A stretch of 64,000 nucleotides of DNA from Streptomyces adelaidensis. Its GTDB lineage: Bacteria; Actinomycetota; Actinomycetes; Streptomycetales; Streptomycetaceae. Within the stretch, counting starts at the first letter, position 1; each line of letters opens with the position of its first letter. The position numbers and the translations under genes were made by a program. Below, piece by piece: positions 40,565 through 48,805 of this stretch. The notes beneath the pieces were generated by a model. That model made no database searches, was not told the DNA's origin, and worked only from the letters and a program-made list of their open reading frames with translations. The stretch lies in assembly GCF_016598475.1 (NCBI RefSeq), contig NZ_JAEMUX010000048.1, positions 1 to 64,000 on the forward strand, given 5' to 3'.

Positions 40565-40911
40565 TGGTGGTGGCCCTCCTCGGGCTTGTGCAGCGAGGTC
40601 ACGGTCGCCGCGCGGGCGCCGGCGAGTGCGGACTCCAGGTCGGCGATGCGGGCGTCCCGCTCGGCGATCTCGGCGCTGAGGCGGCCGAGGGCGTCGTCCA
40701 CGTCCACCATGCGGTAGCCGCGCAGGGCGACCGCGAAGCGGAGCGCCTCCACGTCCGCGCGGTTGACCGGGCGGTCCGCCGGGAGCGGGTCCTGGAGCCG
40801 CTCGCCCGCGGCCTCCGGCAGTGCCGCGCTGTCGCCGCCGCCCATCAGGGCGAGCGTCACCCCGGCGACCACGACGGCGAGCGCGACGACCAGGAACAAG
40901 AACATGAACAT
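40561..40911 (-). CDS. DivIVA-domain single-helix membrane protein
   Basis: 116 residues. It begins with one membrane helix (MFMFLFLVVALAVVVAGVTLA), then a short linker and a DivIVA-type segment (FAVALRGYRMVDVDDALGRL) followed by a coiled coil (LSAEIAERDARIADLESALA). DivIVA-like proteins usually recruit to curved membrane or polar sites. The gene overlaps the 3-methyladenine glycosylase gene by 4 bp, so the two are coupled even though their roles seem unrelated. The counterpart in M. tuberculosis is Rv1209. Confidence 0.8.
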   Translation of the reverse strand: MFMFLFLVVALAVVVAGVTLALMGGGDSAALPEAAGERLQDPLPADRPVNRADVEALRFAVALRGYRMVDVDDALGRLSAEIAERDARIADLESALAGARAATVTSLHKPEEGHHQ

Positions 40912-41030
40912 CGCTGGGTCCCCTCAAGTGTGTTCGGCTCCGATCGTGCCATGCGAGTCTGACAGTTAAGGTCGCAGGCGGGTGCGTAAGACGGTCGGTC
41001 AGCGGCACGTTCTGGGAGAGGTCACAGCGG

Positions 41031-41891
41031 ATGCTCAGGCTGGGCAAGCGGGAATTCGGCGCGCACGAGCCGGTGATCATGGCGATCGTGAACCGGACGC
41101 CGGACTCCTTCTACGACCAGGGCGCCACCTTCCAGGACGAACCCGCCCTCGCGCGCGTGGAGCAGGCGGTCGCCGAGGGCGCGGCCATCATCGACATCGG
41201 CGGGGTGAAGGCCGGGCCCGGCGAGGAGGTGACCGCCGAGGAGGAGGCTCGGCGGACGGTCGACTTCGTGGCCGAGGTGCGGCGGCGGTTCCCCGAGGTG
41301 GTCATCAGCGTCGACACCTGGCGGCACGAGGTCGGCGAGGCTGTCTGCGAGGCCGGCGCCGATGTGCTGAACGACGCGTGGGGCGGGGTCGACCCCCGGC
41401 TCGCGGAGGTCGCGGCGCGCTACCGGGTCGGGCTGGTCTGCACCCACGCGGGCGGGACCGAGCCCCGTACCCGGCCGCATCGGATCGCGTACGACGACGT
41501 CGTGGCCGACATCCTCCGGGTGACCGTCGGGCTGGCCGAGCGGGCGGTGTCGCTGGGGGTGCCCCGGGAGTCCGTCATGATCGATCCCGGGCACGACTTC
41601 GGGAAGAACACGCGGCACAGTCTGGAGGCGACTCGGCGGCTGGGCGAGATGGTGGAGACCGGGTGGCCGGTGCTGGTGTCGCTGTCCAACAAGGACTTCG
41701 TGGGCGAGACGCTGGACAAGCCGGTGAAGGAGCGGGTGCTGGGGACGCTCGCGACCACTGCCGTGTCGGCTTGGCTGGGGGCTCGGGTGTATCGGGTGCA
41801 TGAGGTCGCGGAGACTCGGCAGGTGTTGGACATGGTGGCGTCCATCGCGGGGTATCGGGCGCCGGCGGTGGCCCGGCGGGGGCTGGCGTAG
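41031..41891 (+). CDS. folP: Dihydropteroate synthase family protein, FolP2 type
   Basis: 286 residues, ATG after GGGAGAGGTCACAGC. It has the pterin-binding barrel: MAIVNRTPDSFYD at the first strand, IIDIGGVKAGPG, SVDTWRHEVGEAVCEAGADV, and MIDPGHDFGKNT. Canonical DHPS reads NVTPDSFSDGG; the NRTPDSFYD variant marks the second actinobacterial group. FolP2 of M. tuberculosis (Rv1207) is reported not to replace FolP1 and may not be a true DHPS, so folate synthesis is not assured here. Divergent from the DivIVA-like gene. Confidence 0.85.
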   Translation: MLRLGKREFGAHEPVIMAIVNRTPDSFYDQGATFQDEPALARVEQAVAEGAAIIDIGGVKAGPGEEVTAEEEARRTVDFVAEVRRRFPEVVISVDTWRHEVGEAVCEAGADVLNDAWGGVDPRLAEVAARYRVGLVCTHAGGTEPRTRPHRIAYDDVVADILRVTVGLAERAVSLGVPRESVMIDPGHDFGKNTRHSLEATRRLGEMVETGWPVLVSLSNKDFVGETLDKPVKERVLGTLATTAVSAWLGARVYRVHEVAETRQVLDMVASIAGYRAPAVARRGLA

Positions 41892-41893
41892 GC

Positions 41894-42022
41894 GGTTCTC
41901 GCCCCCGCCGCCCCTACCCGTCCCGTCCTCCAGGGGCTGCGCCCCTTCGACCCCCGAATTCCGATTTCGGCCGCGGGTTCGGTGGGGGCTGATCGCGCAG
42001 TTCCCCGCGCCCCTGAAAGCAA
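41894..42022. repeat. Family A plus family B dispersed repeats between folP and LOG gene
   Basis: Positions 41894-41954 match the 19022 element (CGCCCCCGCCGCCCCTACCC). Positions 41981-42022 match family B (TGATCGCGCAGTTCCCCGCG). They fill the 155-bp gap between convergent genes and may act as terminators. Confidence 0.75.
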
Positions 42023-42046
42023 AAGGCCAGAGGCGCGGGAACGGAT

Positions 42047-42805
42047 CTAGCGGCCTGCCTCCTTCGACACCAGCGCCACCGCCTCGTCGATGTCGTCCGT
42101 GACGTGGAAGAGGCTCAGGTCCTTCTCGTTGGCCTTGCCCTGGGCGATGAGGGTGTTGGTGAGCCAGTCGACGAGGCCGCCCCAGTAGGACTCGCCGAAG
42201 AGGACGATGGGGAAGCGGGTGACCTTCTGGGTCTGGACGAGGGTCAGGGCCTCGAAGAGTTCGTCCAGGGTGCCGAGGCCGCCGGGGAGGACGACGAATC
42301 CCTGGGCGTACTTGACGAACATCATCTTCCGTACGAAGAAGTAGCGGAAGTTGAGGCCGATGTCGACGTAGGGGTTGAGGCCCTGTTCGAAGGGCAGCTC
42401 GATGCCGAGGCCGACGGAGATGCCGCCCGCTTCCAGGGCGCCCTTGTTGGCCGCCTCCATGGCGCCCGGGCCGCCGCCGGTGATCACCGCGAAGCCCGCC
42501 TCGACCAGACCGCGGCCGAGCTTGACGCCCGCCTCGTACTCAGGTGAGCCGGCCGGTGTCCGGGCGGAGCCGAACACGCTGATCGCGGGCGGGAGTTCGG
42601 CGAGTGTGCCGAAGCCCTCGATGAACTCGGACTGGATGCGCAGGACGCGCCAGGGGTCCGTGTGGACCCAGTCCGAGGGGCCGCCCGCGTCCAGCAGCCG
42701 CTGGTCCGTCGTGCTCGCCTGCACCTGGGCGCGTCTGCGCAGCACCGGCCCAAGCCGCTGCTCCTCCGGTGGCTGCTTACTGCCCTCGGGGTTGCCGGTC
42801 GCCAT
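42047..42805 (-). CDS. LOG family protein (cytokinin riboside 5'-monophosphate phosphoribohydrolase type)
   Basis: 252 residues. The hallmark motifs are present: GGGPGAMEAANKGAL (PGGxGxxxE-related nucleotide loop) in the middle and PGGLGTLDELFEALT later. The Rossmann core starts at VFGSARTPAGS. LOG proteins hydrolyse nucleoside monophosphates to base plus ribose phosphate; in M. tuberculosis Rv1205 makes free cytokinins. The first 70 residues (KQPPEEQRLGPVLRRRAQ) are a charged, less conserved lead. It sits between folP and dapE as in mycobacteria. Confidence 0.9.
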   Translation of the reverse strand: MATGNPEGSKQPPEEQRLGPVLRRRAQVQASTTDQRLLDAGGPSDWVHTDPWRVLRIQSEFIEGFGTLAELPPAISVFGSARTPAGSPEYEAGVKLGRGLVEAGFAVITGGGPGAMEAANKGALEAGGISVGLGIELPFEQGLNPYVDIGLNFRYFFVRKMMFVKYAQGFVVLPGGLGTLDELFEALTLVQTQKVTRFPIVLFGESYWGGLVDWLTNTLIAQGKANEKDLSLFHVTDDIDEAVALVSKEAGR

Positions 42806-42909
42806 GTCCGCTCCCTCCGCCGTGCTGGTGGTTCACCTCAGCGTAGATCCATAGGGGTTACGGACGGGGGACGCGAGCGTGTCCGCCATGAACTGCCACC
42901 CCGGACACT

Positions 42910-43989
42910 TCACACCGCCAGCCAGGCCCTCAGACGTTCCTCGCCCGCCAGGATCTTCGCGGTGTCCACGCGTTCGTCGCGCCGGTGCGCCAAGTGCGGG
43001 TTGCCGGGGCCGTAGTTGACGGCCGGGATGCCGAGGGAGCTGAAGCGGGAGACGTCCGTCCAGCCGTACTTGGGCAGGGCGGTGCCGCCGACCGCCTCGA
43101 TGAAGGCCGCGGCCGCCGGGTGGGACAGACCGGGCAGCGCGCCGGGGCTGTGGTCGTCCACCACGAACTCCTCGACCCCGCAGTCGGCGAAGACCTCGCG
43201 GACGTGGGCGATGGCCTCCTCCTCCGTACGGTCGGGCGCGTAACGGAAGTTGACCTTCACTTCGCACGCGTCGGGGATGACGTTGCCCGCGACGCCGCCG
43301 GAGATGCCGACCGCGTTCAGGCCCTCCCGGTACTCCAGGCCGTCGATCACCGGGTAACGCGGCTCGTACGAGGCGAGCTTGGCCAGGATCGGGGCGGCCG
43401 CGTGGATGGCGTTGGAGCCCATCCAGCCGCGGGCGGAGTGGGCGCGCTCGCCCTTCGTCCGCAGCAGGACCCGCAGGGTGCCCTGGCAGCCGCCCTCGAC
43501 CTCGCCGTCGGTGCCCTCCAGGAGGATCGCGAAGTCTCCCGCCAGCCACTCGGGGTGGGCCTCGGAGATGTGCTTCAGGCCGTTCAGCTCGGCGGCGACC
43601 TCTTCGTTGTCGTAGAAGACGAAGGTCAGGTCGCGGTTCGGGGACGGGACCGTGGCCGCGATCCGCAGCTGGACCGCGACGCCGGACTTCATGTCGCAGG
43701 TGCCGCAGCCCCAGAGGACGCCGTCCTCGTCGAGGCGGGAGGGGACGTTGTCCGCGATGGGGACCGTGTCGATGTGGCCGGCCAGAATGACCCGCTGCGC
43801 GTGGCCCAGGTTCGTACGGGCGACGAGGTTGTTGCCGTACCGGTCGACCGTGAGATGCGGCAGGGCGCGCAGGGCGGCCTCGATCGCGTCCGCGAGGGGC
43901 TTCTCGGTGCCGCTCTCGGAAGGGAAGTCGACGAGCTGCGCGGTCAGCCGCGCGGCGTCCTGCGTGAGGTCAATCGGGGTCTCGGCCAT
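42910..43989 (-). CDS. dapE: Succinyl-diaminopimelate desuccinylase
   Basis: 359 residues, starting at ATG. It is an M20-family metallohydrolase. Expected zinc ligands are in GHIDTVPIADN (His/Asp), CDMKSGVAV (bridging Asp), FYDNEEVA (catalytic Glu and ligand) and the late TDVSRFSSLGIPAVNYGPG. It removes succinate from N-succinyl-LL-diaminopimelate in lysine and peptidoglycan synthesis. dapC, another gene of this pathway, lies 2 kb away. It is divergent from the lysozyme-fold protein gene. Confidence 0.93.
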   Translation of the reverse strand: MAETPIDLTQDAARLTAQLVDFPSESGTEKPLADAIEAALRALPHLTVDRYGNNLVARTNLGHAQRVILAGHIDTVPIADNVPSRLDEDGVLWGCGTCDMKSGVAVQLRIAATVPSPNRDLTFVFYDNEEVAAELNGLKHISEAHPEWLAGDFAILLEGTDGEVEGGCQGTLRVLLRTKGERAHSARGWMGSNAIHAAAPILAKLASYEPRYPVIDGLEYREGLNAVGISGGVAGNVIPDACEVKVNFRYAPDRTEEEAIAHVREVFADCGVEEFVVDDHSPGALPGLSHPAAAAFIEAVGGTALPKYGWTDVSRFSSLGIPAVNYGPGNPHLAHRRDERVDTAKILAGEERLRAWLAV

Positions 43990-44106
43990 GTCCTAGACCC
44001 TAACGCGCCAGTACGACAGGCCGTCCGGCGAGCGGATCCGGCCACCTCCGTACCTGTGTCCACAACCCTTGCGCGGCGGCCGTTACTCTCCAGTACCTTG
44101 GACCGC

Positions 44107-45138
44107 GTGTCAGAGCCGTACCCCTATTCCCCCGGTCCTCGCCCGCGTCGCCGCGGCCGTCGTGTGCTGCGTTTCCTGGCGGCGCTCGTCGTGCTGGCCG
44201 CGCTCGGCGCGTATCTCACCGTGCAGTATCTGACCGGGGGGAACGGCACACCGCGGTGTGTGGTCGTGTCGGGGGAGGACGACGGGACGTCGTACGAGTT
44301 CACGCCCGAGCAGGCGGCGCACGCGGCGACGATCTCGGCGGTCGGCACCTCGCGCGATCTGCCCGAATGGGCCGTGACGATCGCGCTGGCGGCCGCGCTC
44401 CAGGAGTCGGGACTGCGCAATATCGGCCACGGCGACCGGGACTCGCTCGGGCTGTTCCAGCAGCGGCCGTCGCAGGGCTGGGGCACCGAGCAGCAGATCC
44501 AGGACCCGGTGTACGCGTCGGGCGAGTTCTACGAGCACCTCGCCAAGGTCGACGGCTACGAGGAGCTGCCGCTGACGGTCGCCGCCCAGCGCGTGCAGCG
44601 CAGTGGCTATCCGGAGGCGTACGCCAAGCACGAACCGGACGCCACGCTGCTCGCCGCCGCGCTGACCGGGCACGCGGCGGCCACGCTGACCTGCGAGGGG
44701 CGTCGGGAGACGACTGATACGGCGTACACGAGCGGCCCGGCCGCGGTGCGCACCGCGCTCGCTCGGGACTTCGGCGGCGACGCGTTCGAGGCGGCCGCGG
44801 CGGTGGTGAGCTCCGAGGGCACTCCCTCCGCCCAGGCGATCCCGTCACCCGACCCGACCTCCTCCTCCTCCTCCTCCTCCGCCGCCGCCGCCGCCGCCGG
44901 GATCGTCACCATCCCCCTCTCGGGCGCCGGGGACACCGACGAGGTCCGGCGGCGCGGCTGGGAGCTGGCGCACTGGGCCGTGGCCAACTCCGCCCGGCTG
45001 GGCGTCGAGCGCGTCTCGTTCGCGGGCCGGGAGTGGGTCGCCGAGGGCCGGGCCGGCGCGTGGCGGAAGATCGAGGGCGCGGCGGGCGGCTCGGCGGCCG
45101 GTTCCGCCACCGAGGTTCGAATCGTCACTGGACAGTAG
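44107..45138 (+). CDS. Membrane-anchored lysozyme/transglycosylase-like protein
   Basis: GTG 44107 gives 343 residues; the frame extends far upstream only as antisense of dapE. A basic N-terminus precedes one membrane helix (VLRFLAALVVLAALGAYLTV), then a lysozyme-like helical segment (AAHAATISAVGTSRDLPEWA, IALAAALQESGLRNIGHGDR, LGLFQQRPSQGWGT), as in actinobacterial small transglycosylase-like proteins. A Glu in ALQESGL may be catalytic. The mid region carries 7 Ser and 6 Ala codons in runs. The C-terminal 90 residues have no clear family. Function in cell-wall turnover is likely but unproved. Confidence 0.82.
   Translation: MSEPYPYSPGPRPRRRGRRVLRFLAALVVLAALGAYLTVQYLTGGNGTPRCVVVSGEDDGTSYEFTPEQAAHAATISAVGTSRDLPEWAVTIALAAALQESGLRNIGHGDRDSLGLFQQRPSQGWGTEQQIQDPVYASGEFYEHLAKVDGYEELPLTVAAQRVQRSGYPEAYAKHEPDATLLAAALTGHAAATLTCEGRRETTDTAYTSGPAAVRTALARDFGGDAFEAAAAVVSSEGTPSAQAIPSPDPTSSSSSSSAAAAAAGIVTIPLSGAGDTDEVRRRGWELAHWAVANSARLGVERVSFAGREWVAEGRAGAWRKIEGAAGGSAAGSATEVRIVTGQ
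44860..44898 (+). repeat. Trinucleotide microsatellite, TCC x7 then GCC x6
   Basis: Seven TCC codons (44860-44880) directly followed by six GCC codons (44881-44898) form a Ser/Ala linker inside the transglycosylase-like gene. Length changes by codons would keep the frame. Confidence 0.95.
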
Positions 45139-45273
45139 GCCTTCGGGCTCACCCGTGCGGGGTACGCCCGGCGCGTCGCGTGGACGGGGTGCGCAGATTT
45201 TCGCCCCCTCACCCTCGTATCGCGGGATTCCTTGAGAACAAAGGGCCGTAAGGATTCGGCAGACTTTCAGATC

Positions 45274-45288
45274 GGGCGGCATTCGCCC
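45274..45288 (+). terminator. Short hairpin with T-run after transglycosylase-like gene
   Basis: GGGCG pairs with CGCCC around a 5-nt loop and is followed by GCTTTTG. It is weak, but it is the only terminator-like structure in the 334-bp gap. Confidence 0.4.
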
Positions 45289-45306
45289 GCTTTTGTCAGC
45301 ATTCGA

Positions 45307-45321
45307 TAATGCGACGCATTA
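45307..45321. promoter_or_regulatory. Perfect inverted repeat TAATGC-GAC-GCATTA
   Basis: A 6-bp-arm palindrome with a 3-nt centre lies 153 bp before the small secreted protein gene, in an A/T-richer part of the gap. It could be an operator. The rest of 45139-45473 shows no gene. Confidence 0.4.
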
Positions 45322-45473
45322 CCAACTCTTTACGTCCGGTCGCCGCAACCTTCGCGGACTTCGAGCGGTAGTCACTGCGTCCGAGCCCGGAACGATCGAT
45401 TCGACATCCACTCGACGGTCAACTCCCGGGCGAAGTCGGACACTTCACCGTTCTCTTCCGTCAAAGGAGCACC

Positions 45474-45920
45474 ATGTCCCTCCCCCTGACCCGCCGGATC
45501 GCCCGTGCCGCGCTGCTGACCGCAGCGGGAGCGGCCTCCGTGGTCGGTGCGGCCGGCTCCGCGAGCGCGGCGCCCGAACTCCCGGCGACCCCGAACCTCG
45601 GCGGTCTGTCCGCCGTGGACGGCGCGAACGCCGGTAACACCGTGGACGGCGCGGCGCAGAACGTCACCGGTCTCGCCGGCGAGACCGGCGGCAAGGCCGT
45701 CAAGCAGGCCGTACCGGCCGCGGGCAAGACCGGTGGAAAGGCCGTCAAGAAGGCGACGCCCGCGGCGCAGAAGGTCGCCGGGGAGACCGCCGGTTCCGCC
45801 GGTGAGATCCTGGGCGACACCAGCAAGACCGCCACCAAGGGCGGGCTGCCGACGGACTCCGTGGCCAAGGGCGGCTCTCTGCCGACCGGCCAGCTGCCGG
45901 TGCAGAGCCCGCTCGGCTGA
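45474..45920 (+). CDS. Small secreted protein with GGKAVK repeats
   Basis: 148 residues, ATG after AAAGGAGCACC. A Sec signal peptide (RIARAALLTAAGAASVVGAA) ends near GSASAAPE. The mature part is a low-complexity Gly/Ala/Thr/Lys sequence with two near copies of TGGKAVK(Q/K)A(V/T)PAA and repeats of GETAG/GETGG. There are no cysteines or enzymatic motifs. Database entries for such proteins sometimes say ATP-binding without visible basis. A surface role in the envelope or spore coat is possible but not shown. Confidence 0.75.
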   Translation: MSLPLTRRIARAALLTAAGAASVVGAAGSASAAPELPATPNLGGLSAVDGANAGNTVDGAAQNVTGLAGETGGKAVKQAVPAAGKTGGKAVKKATPAAQKVAGETAGSAGEILGDTSKTATKGGLPTDSVAKGGSLPTGQLPVQSPLG

Positions 45921-45938
45921 TCCATCGGCTGACCTCTC

Positions 45939-45986
45939 GCATGCCGAAGGGGCCCGGGAAGTTCTCCCCGGGCCCCTTCGGCATGC
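45939..45986. terminator. Bidirectional hairpin terminator
   Basis: GCATGCCGAAGGGGCCCGGG pairs perfectly over 20 bp with CCCGGGCCCCTTCGGCATGC. It lies between the secreted-protein gene and the convergent dapC. Confidence 0.9.
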
Positions 45987-45996
45987 CCGCACCTGA

Positions 45997-47097
45997 CTAC
46001 ACCTGCCGCAGGCGCTCCACCGCCGCCGCCACCCGCTCGTCCGTCGCCGTGAGGGCCACGCGTACGTGATGGTCGCCGGCGGTGCCGTAGAAGTCACCGG
46101 GGGCCACGAGGATGCCGAGGTCGGCGAGGTGGGCGACGGTGGTCCAGCAGGACTCGTCGCGGGTGGCCCAGAGATAGAGGCTGGCTTCGCTGTGCTCGAT
46201 GCGGAAGCCGTGGGCCTTGAGGGCGTCGCGGAGGGCGTCGCGGCGGGCGGCGTAGCGGGCGCGCTGCCGCTGGACGTGGTCGTCGTCGCCGAGGGCGGCG
46301 ACGACGGCGGCCTGGGTGGGGGACGAGGTCATCATGCCGCCGTGCTTGCGAATCTGGAGGAGCGGGCCGAGGACGGCCGGGTCACCGGCGAGGAAGGCCG
46401 CGCGGTAGCCCGCCAGGTTGGAGCGCTTGGAGAGGGAGTGGACCGCGACGATGCCCTCGTACGAGCCGCCGTTGACGTCCGGGTGGAGGACGGAGACCGG
46501 GTCGGCCTCCCAGCCCAGCTCCAGGTAGCACTCGTCGGAGAAGAGCAGGATGCCGTGCTCGCGGGCCCAGGCGACGATCCGGGTCAGCTCCGCCTTGGAG
46601 AGGACCTTGCCGGTGGGGTTGGAGGGCGAGTTCAGCCAGAGGAGCTTGAGGCCGGCCGGGTCCAGGGCCGTCGGATCGTCGTAGACCTCGTGGTCGGCGC
46701 GGGCCAGCCGGGCGCCCACCTCGTACGTCGGATAGGCCAGACGGGGGTACGCGACCCGGTCGCCGGGGCCGAGGCCGAGCTGGGTGGGGAGCCAGGCGAC
46801 CAGTTCCTTGGAGCCGACGATCGGCAGAACGTGGCGGTGCGTGACGTCGCGGGCGCCGAGACGGCGCTCCAGCCAGCCCGTGATCGCGTCGCGCAGCTCG
46901 GGCGTGCCCCAGACGGTCGGGTAGCCCGGCGAGTCCGCCGCGTGCACCAGCGCTTTCTGGATCAGCTCGGGCACCGGGTCGACCGGCGTGCCGACGGAGA
47001 GGTCGACGATGCCACCGGGGTGAGCGGCGGCCGTCGCCTTGTACGGCTCCAGCTTGTCCCAGGGAAAGGCGGGGAGGCGGTCGCTGACTGCGGACAC
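45997..47097 (-). CDS. dapC: Succinyldiaminopimelate aminotransferase
   Basis: GTG 47097 gives 366 residues beginning VSAVSDRLPAFPWDKLEPYK. The fold type I PLP site is in SLSKRSNLAGYR (Lys about 235), with WLNSPSNPTGKVLS and DECYLELGW as upstream PLP contacts. The enzyme swaps the keto group of N-succinyl-2-amino-6-ketopimelate for an amine, the step before DapE. Some actinobacterial forms also act as glutamate-prephenate aminotransferases. It follows the ferredoxin gene on the same strand, with a strong hairpin between. Confidence 0.9.
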   Translation of the reverse strand: MSAVSDRLPAFPWDKLEPYKATAAAHPGGIVDLSVGTPVDPVPELIQKALVHAADSPGYPTVWGTPELRDAITGWLERRLGARDVTHRHVLPIVGSKELVAWLPTQLGLGPGDRVAYPRLAYPTYEVGARLARADHEVYDDPTALDPAGLKLLWLNSPSNPTGKVLSKAELTRIVAWAREHGILLFSDECYLELGWEADPVSVLHPDVNGGSYEGIVAVHSLSKRSNLAGYRAAFLAGDPAVLGPLLQIRKHGGMMTSSPTQAAVVAALGDDDHVQRQRARYAARRDALRDALKAHGFRIEHSEASLYLWATRDESCWTTVAHLADLGILVAPGDFYGTAGDHHVRVALTATDERVAAAVERLRQV

Positions 47098-47179
47098 GGG
47101 ATCTGGCTCACTTTCTCGTACGTACGTTCCGAGGTTCCCGAGCGGCGGGTCGGAACCTACGTACTGCTCGTACGGCAAA

Positions 47180-47232
47180 CGCCTCGGTCCCGTACGGCGA
47201 TCATGGTGATCGGGCCGTACGGGACCGAGGCG
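47180..47232 (-). terminator. Very strong hairpin between fdxA and dapC
   Basis: CGCCTCGGTCCCGTACGGC pairs perfectly over 19 bp with GCCGTACGGGACCGAGGCG. The loop contains a further GATCA/TGATC pair. It ends fdxA transcription on the minus strand 50 bp past the stop, before dapC. Confidence 0.9.
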
Positions 47233-47282
47233 GCGCGGATGCGGGCCGCCGGGGCATCACCCCGGGGCCTGCGGCGTCGCTC

Positions 47283-47600
47283 TCAGGCCTGCGGCGGCAG
47301 TGCGGCGACGAAGGGGTGGTCACGCTCGATCAGGCCGAGCTTGCTGGCACCACCGGGCGAGCCCAGCTCGTCGAAGAACTCGACGTTCGCCTTGTAGTAG
47401 TCCTTCCACTCCTCCGGGGTGTCGTCCTCGTAGAAGATCGCCTCGACCGGGCACACCGGCTCGCAGGCACCGCAGTCGACGCATTCATCCGGGTGGATGT
47501 AGAGGGACCGCTGGCCCTCGTAGATGCAGTCGACCGGGCACTCCTCGATGCACGCCTTGTCCTTGACGTCGACACAAGGCTGCGCGATGACGTAGGTCAC
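47283..47600 (-). CDS. fdxA: Ferredoxin, 7Fe type
   Basis: 105 residues, ATG start. The N-terminal half has two cysteine sets: PCVDVKDKACIEECPVDC (Cys9, 17, 21, 25) and ECVDCGACEPVCP, matching the [3Fe-4S][4Fe-4S] FdxA pattern. The C-terminal half is an extension with DDTPEEWKDYYKANVEFF. It transfers electrons in the cytoplasm, for example to cytochromes P450 or biosynthetic oxidoreductases. The same gene lies next to dapC in M. tuberculosis (Rv1177). Confidence 0.93.
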   Translation of the reverse strand: MTYVIAQPCVDVKDKACIEECPVDCIYEGQRSLYIHPDECVDCGACEPVCPVEAIFYEDDTPEEWKDYYKANVEFFDELGSPGGASKLGLIERDHPFVAALPPQA

Positions 47601-47740
47601 GCTGTCGTTCCTCCTCGATAGGGCGCTGGCGGGCCTCCTCAGGCTCCGCCGCCTGGCGCGCGGGAGCGCGGCGTCGTCGATGCCCGCATCTAGTATCTCC
47701 GTTCCCGGGCATGATCCGAACAGGAGGGGTGAACTGACCT

Positions 47741-48805
47741 GTGGAAATCTCTGCCGGTGGACGTCTCGAGATCCGTGTCTCCGCTGCTGACGTGGGCAAA
47801 CGCGTCTCGGTGCGACGCGTCGACCCGGGTGGGGCCGAGGGTGGGAAATTCACCGACACGGTTGGTGTTCTCACATCATGGGACGACGGCGTCCTGCTGA
47901 TCACGCGCCGCGACGGCGAGCGGGTGCGGATCGAGGAGTCGTCGCTGGTCGCGGGGAAGGTCGTGCCTGCCGCGCCCGCCCGCCGACGGGGGCCCGCCGC
48001 CTCGTACGCGGAGCTGGCGCACGTCTCTGCGCGGGCCTGGCAGCCGGCCGAGCGTGAGCCGCTCGGCGAGTGGGAGCTGCGGGCCGCCTCCGGGTTCACC
48101 CGGAGGGCCAACTCGGTGCTGCCCCTGGGTTCCCCCGGAATGCCCCTGGACGAGGCCCTGACCGCCGTACGCGGCTGGTACGCGGCCCGGGGGCTGCCCG
48201 CCTACATACAGCTCGCCACGGGCGCGGAGGGCACGCAGGAGCTGCTCTGCGCCCAGGTGGAGCAGCGGGGCTGGCGTCGGGAGGTCACCGCCGAGCTGTG
48301 GGTCGGGGCGCTGGCGCCGGTCGGGGACCGGGAGGCGGCCGGGGTCGAGCTGTCCCGGACGGCCGACGAGGCCTGGCTCGGCCGCTACCAGCGCAAGGGC
48401 GTCAGTGACGTCGCGCTCGAGGTGCTCGGGAGCGGGCCCTCGGTGTGGTTCGCGACGGTGCCGGGCGCGGCGGGCGAGGGGCCTGCCGCGATCGGGCGGT
48501 GTGTGGTGGACGGGCGGTGGGCCGGTTTCGCCGCCGTCGAGGTCGATCCCGCCCAGCGGCGGCGGGGGCTCGCGACGACCGTGATGGCCGCGTTGGCCCG
48601 GCGGGCGCTGGACGAGGGGGCCTCCGCGGGGTGGTTGCAGGTGGAAGCGGACAACTTGGGGGCGCGGGCGTTGTACGGCGGGATGGGGTTCGCGAGGCAT
48701 CACTCGTACCACCACTACTCGGCGCCCGAGGGTGCCGGTGGCGGATCCGGATCCGGATCCGGTGATGGTTCCCGTGGCGGTTCCGAGCCGTATCGATCGT
48801 CGTGA
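47741..48805 (+). CDS. GNAT family N-acetyltransferase
   Basis: GTG 47741 follows AGGAGGGG and gives 354 residues. The first 80 residues form a beta-barrel-like domain (KRVSVRRVDPGGAEGGKFTD, WDDGVLLITRRDGERVRIEE), and the GNAT core occupies the C-terminal half with the acetyl-CoA loop RRRGLATTVMAAL and the motif B region LQVEADNLGARALYGGMGF. The tail is Gly/Ser-rich. It acetylates an unknown amine. The stop overlaps the next gene's GTG as GTGA. Mycobacterial equivalents of the block (Rv117x) include an acetyltransferase, but I do not claim an ortholog. Confidence 0.85.
   Translation: MEISAGGRLEIRVSAADVGKRVSVRRVDPGGAEGGKFTDTVGVLTSWDDGVLLITRRDGERVRIEESSLVAGKVVPAAPARRRGPAASYAELAHVSARAWQPAEREPLGEWELRAASGFTRRANSVLPLGSPGMPLDEALTAVRGWYAARGLPAYIQLATGAEGTQELLCAQVEQRGWRREVTAELWVGALAPVGDREAAGVELSRTADEAWLGRYQRKGVSDVALEVLGSGPSVWFATVPGAAGEGPAAIGRCVVDGRWAGFAAVEVDPAQRRRGLATTVMAALARRALDEGASAGWLQVEADNLGARALYGGMGFARHHSYHHYSAPEGAGGGSGSGSGDGSRGGSEPYRSS

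Noticed and set aside
42985..44106. Upstream extension of the transglycosylase-like frame
   Set aside because: This part runs antisense through dapE; the true start is GTG 44107, before the basic N-terminus and membrane helix.
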